DNA of 37,763 nucleotides from Thiomargarita sp. (GTDB taxonomy: Bacteria > Pseudomonadota > Gammaproteobacteria > Beggiatoales > Beggiatoaceae), in NCBI GenBank assembly GCA_022729575.1, contig DZAL01000038.1, forward strand, positions 1 through 37,763. The letters run 5' to 3'. Both the position numbers and the translations under genes were made by a program. Below the pieces are notes generated by a model, which worked only from the letters and a program-made list of their open reading frames with translations, did no database searches and was not told the DNA's origin. Positions 35,060-37,763 of the stretch are shown piece after piece (position 1 is the stretch's first letter; each line of letters starts with the position of its first letter).

Positions 35060-37663
35060 ATGAAACTAAAAAAGATTTTAATCAGCTCCCCCATCATTCT
35101 CATCCTAATTTTAACCATGTTGCTACTAGAATTCATTGGCTACGGCGAGGCTAAACGCAAATATACTCAATTTCAACTGACCAGATTAGCGACGCAAGGA
35201 GAAATTATCAAGCATGAATTTGATTCATACTTACATGCCGGCCTACCACTCAAACAATTCAGCGGTTTTTCTAACCAAAGCGAAAGACTATTGCTTTCAG
35301 ACGACAGTATTCAAGCGATTCAAGTCACCGATAACCAAAACAAAATGGTCTTTCTCAATGGGCAACATCGCCTCACTTTAGATAAATTAGAAGAAATACT
35401 CTCTAGTCGCCAATATTTTTCTAGTCAGTTTACGCTTGAACAAAACCACCGGGCTGAAGAATCGGCAACCAGTTTTCGCGTTATTTTACCACTCGACACT
35501 CGTTTTGGTGTAGTCGGTCAGGTCATTATCGAGTCCGAAAAAGAGGCATTATTTCAAGTCTTAAATAAGCAATTTTGGTATGTCTTCTATGCTGTTATCA
35601 CTCTAACCGTTATTTTTATTCTGCTGATAGTCATTTATGAAATTTATTTTGCCAACCACAAAACCAGAGAACGTTTCTTAAAGACCACTTATATCATTGA
35701 ATTTATAGTAATGTCCATGATCATTTCCGTAGTCATTTTTCAGGTCTATGAATATGGCGCCCGTGCCAGCACTAAGGCTCTATCTAATTCTATGTCACAA
35801 CGATTATCAGCTATTTTAGAACTAGGTATTCGCATCGAGGACATCAGCAGAATCAACCAGACGTTTCAGGATTATAAAAAAAATAATCCACATATTAATC
35901 AAATTGCCTTAACTCGAAATAACATCGTCATGTTTCACACCGATGAGCAAGTCATTGGTAAACCCTATCAATCGGCACCTAACAGTTTTGAATATGTCGT
36001 GCCTTTAGGAAACACTGAGGAGAAGCAACTATTTCGCGTAGCCGTCAGCATTCCAGTTAAAATAGTGATGAGTGCGATTTGGAGCAGTGCGAAAGCGTTT
36101 ATCGTATTGTTTATCGCTTGTGGTTTGATTTCATTCATCTTTTTAGATGCAGGCACGACCTTACTAACGGTCCGGGAAAGATCGAAACAGGTCACTGCGC
36201 TACCAGAGTCCCCAGAGTCCCCACTCACCAACCTTCCTTTTAGCAACCCTGGCAATGTCATTCCGCCGTTGAACACAGCGGCACCAAAGAAACTTTCGTT
36301 CACTTCTAATCAAAGTAAGCCGTTGACTCCACCGCAGCCAAGGGCGATCGTTTCAGAGGATGATACCCGTTTTCAAATCGGTTTACGACTGGTCAAACCA
36401 GCCTATTTTCTAATCGTCTTCGTCAATGCCTTATCGGTATCGTTTTTACCGCAATTGGCTAACAGTATGGCGGAACAATCAGGCTCTGGCTTCGCTTCGG
36501 CCAGTCTCCCCTTCAGTATTTTTTATACTTGGTTTGCTCTCGTCCTCATTCCTGCGGGTTACTATGCGGAAAAAGGTAATTTGAAAAAGCTGATGGCAGT
36601 GGGCTTTTTATCCGAAGTGATTGGCCTAACCTTAGTAGCCCTGACCGCAGATTTTTGGATCCTCACGGTAGGTCGAATGTTCTCTGGCATCGGTCAGGGC
36701 GTATTTTTAATTGGACTGCAATCTTATATTTTAGCCATCACCCCTAAAAACAAGCAAACACAAGGCGGCGCGGTTAAAGTGACGGGCCGCAATGCGGGAA
36801 TGATAGCTGGCACCTCAATTGGCGCCTTGTTATTTGTCTATCTATCGTACCAAACTTTATTTATGATAGCCTCAGTGTTAACCTTGTTGGCAAGTGTTTA
36901 CCTCTGGATATTAGTGCCAGGGGTAGAAGAAATTACTCATAAACCATTGCAGAGTAAAGCGACAGAAAAGATTTCGTTACTACAATTCGTTCGCGTGTTC
37001 AAAGATTTTGAATTTCTCCACACCCTAATTTTAATTGGTTTAACCTCGAAAATAGCCATTGCCGGTGTTGTGATGTTTGCCGTACCTCTGGTGTTATCCA
37101 AAACCGGCTTTGCCAGCGAAGATATTGGATTAGGATTAATGCTCTTTTACATTTCCTCAATGGTAGTAACCCACTACATTTCGCAATGGGTGGACCATTT
37201 AGGACAAACGCGCTGGGTACTGTCAATCAGTTCACTTCTCGGTGGTTTAGGGATTCTATTATTTGGATTGTTAGGTGCTAGTCCCTGGGCCGGACCAAAT
37301 ATTCCTGGCATCTTGACGTTAAGCTCTCTCGCCAGCAATTTCCATGAAACACTGACCAGCTTAGGCTTACTGCGCTTTGAAAACTACTTACTTTACTCCT
37401 TCCTAATTTTGGCGGGAATTTCCAATGGCCTGTCTACCGCGCCGCTGCTGACTCATATCAATAAAACTGCCGTGGCGGAAAAATATGGTCATAAATCGAT
37501 CAGTGCGACTTACACTTTCCTCGAACGCGGTGGTCATATTCTTGGTCCCATCGTGGTCAGTCAATTATTAGCTCTCGACCACCAAAATACTTTAGGGCTG
37601 ACTTTATTTGGTATCGTGATGATGGTTAGCGGATTTTGGTTTCAGCTATGGTCTCGGAAATAG
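35060..37663 (+). CDS. MFS transporter with two N-terminal extracytoplasmic sensor-like loops
   Basis: From ATG 35060 the protein has 867 residues. Helices lie near 9-27, 172-195, 209-228 and 340-362. They enclose two extracytoplasmic regions (28-171 and 229-339) that resemble Cache-type sensors (NIVMFHTDEQVIGKPYQSAPN near 288-308). A Pro/Ser-rich linker (375-435) then leads to a 12-helix MFS domain (about 445-860; SGIGQGVFLIG, GRNAGMIAGTSIG). The substrate is unknown. Frames extending to 34943 are stop-free only because they cross palindromes, so the natural start is probably at 35060, where a hydrophobic helix begins. A LysM-ABC_sub_bind protein is directly upstream. Coupled sensing and transport is inferred. 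Confidence 0.8.
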   Translation: MKLKKILISSPIILILILTMLLLEFIGYGEAKRKYTQFQLTRLATQGEIIKHEFDSYLHAGLPLKQFSGFSNQSERLLLSDDSIQAIQVTDNQNKMVFLNGQHRLTLDKLEEILSSRQYFSSQFTLEQNHRAEESATSFRVILPLDTRFGVVGQVIIESEKEALFQVLNKQFWYVFYAVITLTVIFILLIVIYEIYFANHKTRERFLKTTYIIEFIVMSMIISVVIFQVYEYGARASTKALSNSMSQRLSAILELGIRIEDISRINQTFQDYKKNNPHINQIALTRNNIVMFHTDEQVIGKPYQSAPNSFEYVVPLGNTEEKQLFRVAVSIPVKIVMSAIWSSAKAFIVLFIACGLISFIFLDAGTTLLTVRERSKQVTALPESPESPLTNLPFSNPGNVIPPLNTAAPKKLSFTSNQSKPLTPPQPRAIVSEDDTRFQIGLRLVKPAYFLIVFVNALSVSFLPQLANSMAEQSGSGFASASLPFSIFYTWFALVLIPAGYYAEKGNLKKLMAVGFLSEVIGLTLVALTADFWILTVGRMFSGIGQGVFLIGLQSYILAITPKNKQTQGGAVKVTGRNAGMIAGTSIGALLFVYLSYQTLFMIASVLTLLASVYLWILVPGVEEITHKPLQSKATEKISLLQFVRVFKDFEFLHTLILIGLTSKIAIAGVVMFAVPLVLSKTGFASEDIGLGLMLFYISSMVVTHYISQWVDHLGQTRWVLSISSLLGGLGILLFGLLGASPWAGPNIPGILTLSSLASNFHETLTSLGLLRFENYLLYSFLILAGISNGLSTAPLLTHINKTAVAEKYGHKSISATYTFLERGGHILGPIVVSQLLALDHQNTLGLTLFGIVMMVSGFWFQLWSRK

Positions 37664-37696
37664 GATCATCTGCCATCACCATTTCGCCAAAGATTT

Positions 37697-37763
37697 GGTA
37701 GTCCTGAAAGTCCCTCCAAACCAATGGAGGTGTTAAAATTCAATGAGTTATCAAAGCTCAAAG
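37697..37763. mobile_element. Left end of a GGTAGTCC element, cut by the window edge
   Basis: GGTAGTCCTGAAAGTCCCTC leads into CCAATGGAGGTGTTAAAATT and TCAAAGCTCAAAG, the same order as at 23327-23384. The remainder lies beyond the window. Confidence 0.75.

Overview
The window looks like chromosomal DNA of a repeat-rich gammaproteobacterium. The best guess is a large sulfur bacterium of the Beggiatoa/Thioploca/Thiomargarita type. This is an inference from the combination of class III cyclases, a two-partner-secretion exoprotein, an exported CHAT protease, FimV-type LysM, a gammaproteobacterial-looking tRNA-Glu with encoded CCA, and intergenic regions full of short palindromic elements. No single gene proves it.

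Layout. 1-1002: a repeat end and PIN-type (VapC-like) toxin-antitoxin remnants. 1153-4489 (minus): a heptose/cell-surface sugar operon with a GmhA-like isomerase, a nucleotidyltransferase-HAD phosphatase fusion and a glycosyltransferase, split by a tandem palindrome array. 4822-8359 (plus): a TPR adenylate cyclase and GlgC. 8789-9775 (minus): an M23 peptidase lipoprotein. 10306-15006 (minus): two different STAND-like P-loop ATPases, one with a multi-spanning membrane domain and one with an XRE helix-turn-helix. 15435-15695: a small winged-helix protein. 15942-22475 (plus): an exported protein, a filamentous-haemagglutinin-type TpsA, another exported protein and an exported TPR-CHAT protease. 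22656-23305 (minus): a HigBA-like toxin-antitoxin pair. 23778-30820: housekeeping and envelope genes (Fe superoxide dismutase with a Tat-like signal, TPR protein, App1-type phosphatase, tRNA-Glu, Nudix hydrolase, PyrD, a Cys-repeat coiled-coil protein, an HlyD-type adaptor). 30944-37663: a Cache-domain class III cyclase divergent from a LysM/FimV-ABC_sub_bind fusion and a sensor-MFS fusion.

The most unusual signal is in the non-coding DNA. At least five unrelated palindrome sequences share exactly the same geometry: a 15-bp arm, a 3-bp centre and a 15-bp arm, 33 bp in total. They occur singly and in tandem, often inside small elements with terminal inverted repeats. Arm, centre and arm are all multiples of three, and several of these palindromes can be read through as 11 codons without a stop. 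Two copies run in frame into the front of the MFS gene. These elements also nest in one another, and one has a possible 6-bp target duplication. No transposase gene is visible in the window.

The second theme is extracytoplasmic sensing. The Cache cyclase, the LysM-linked solute-binding protein and the MFS protein with two extracytoplasmic loops form a plausible sensory or uptake locus. The membrane-ATPase/XRE-ATPase pair is the best candidate for an undescribed signalling or defence system. Its function cannot be read from sequence alone.
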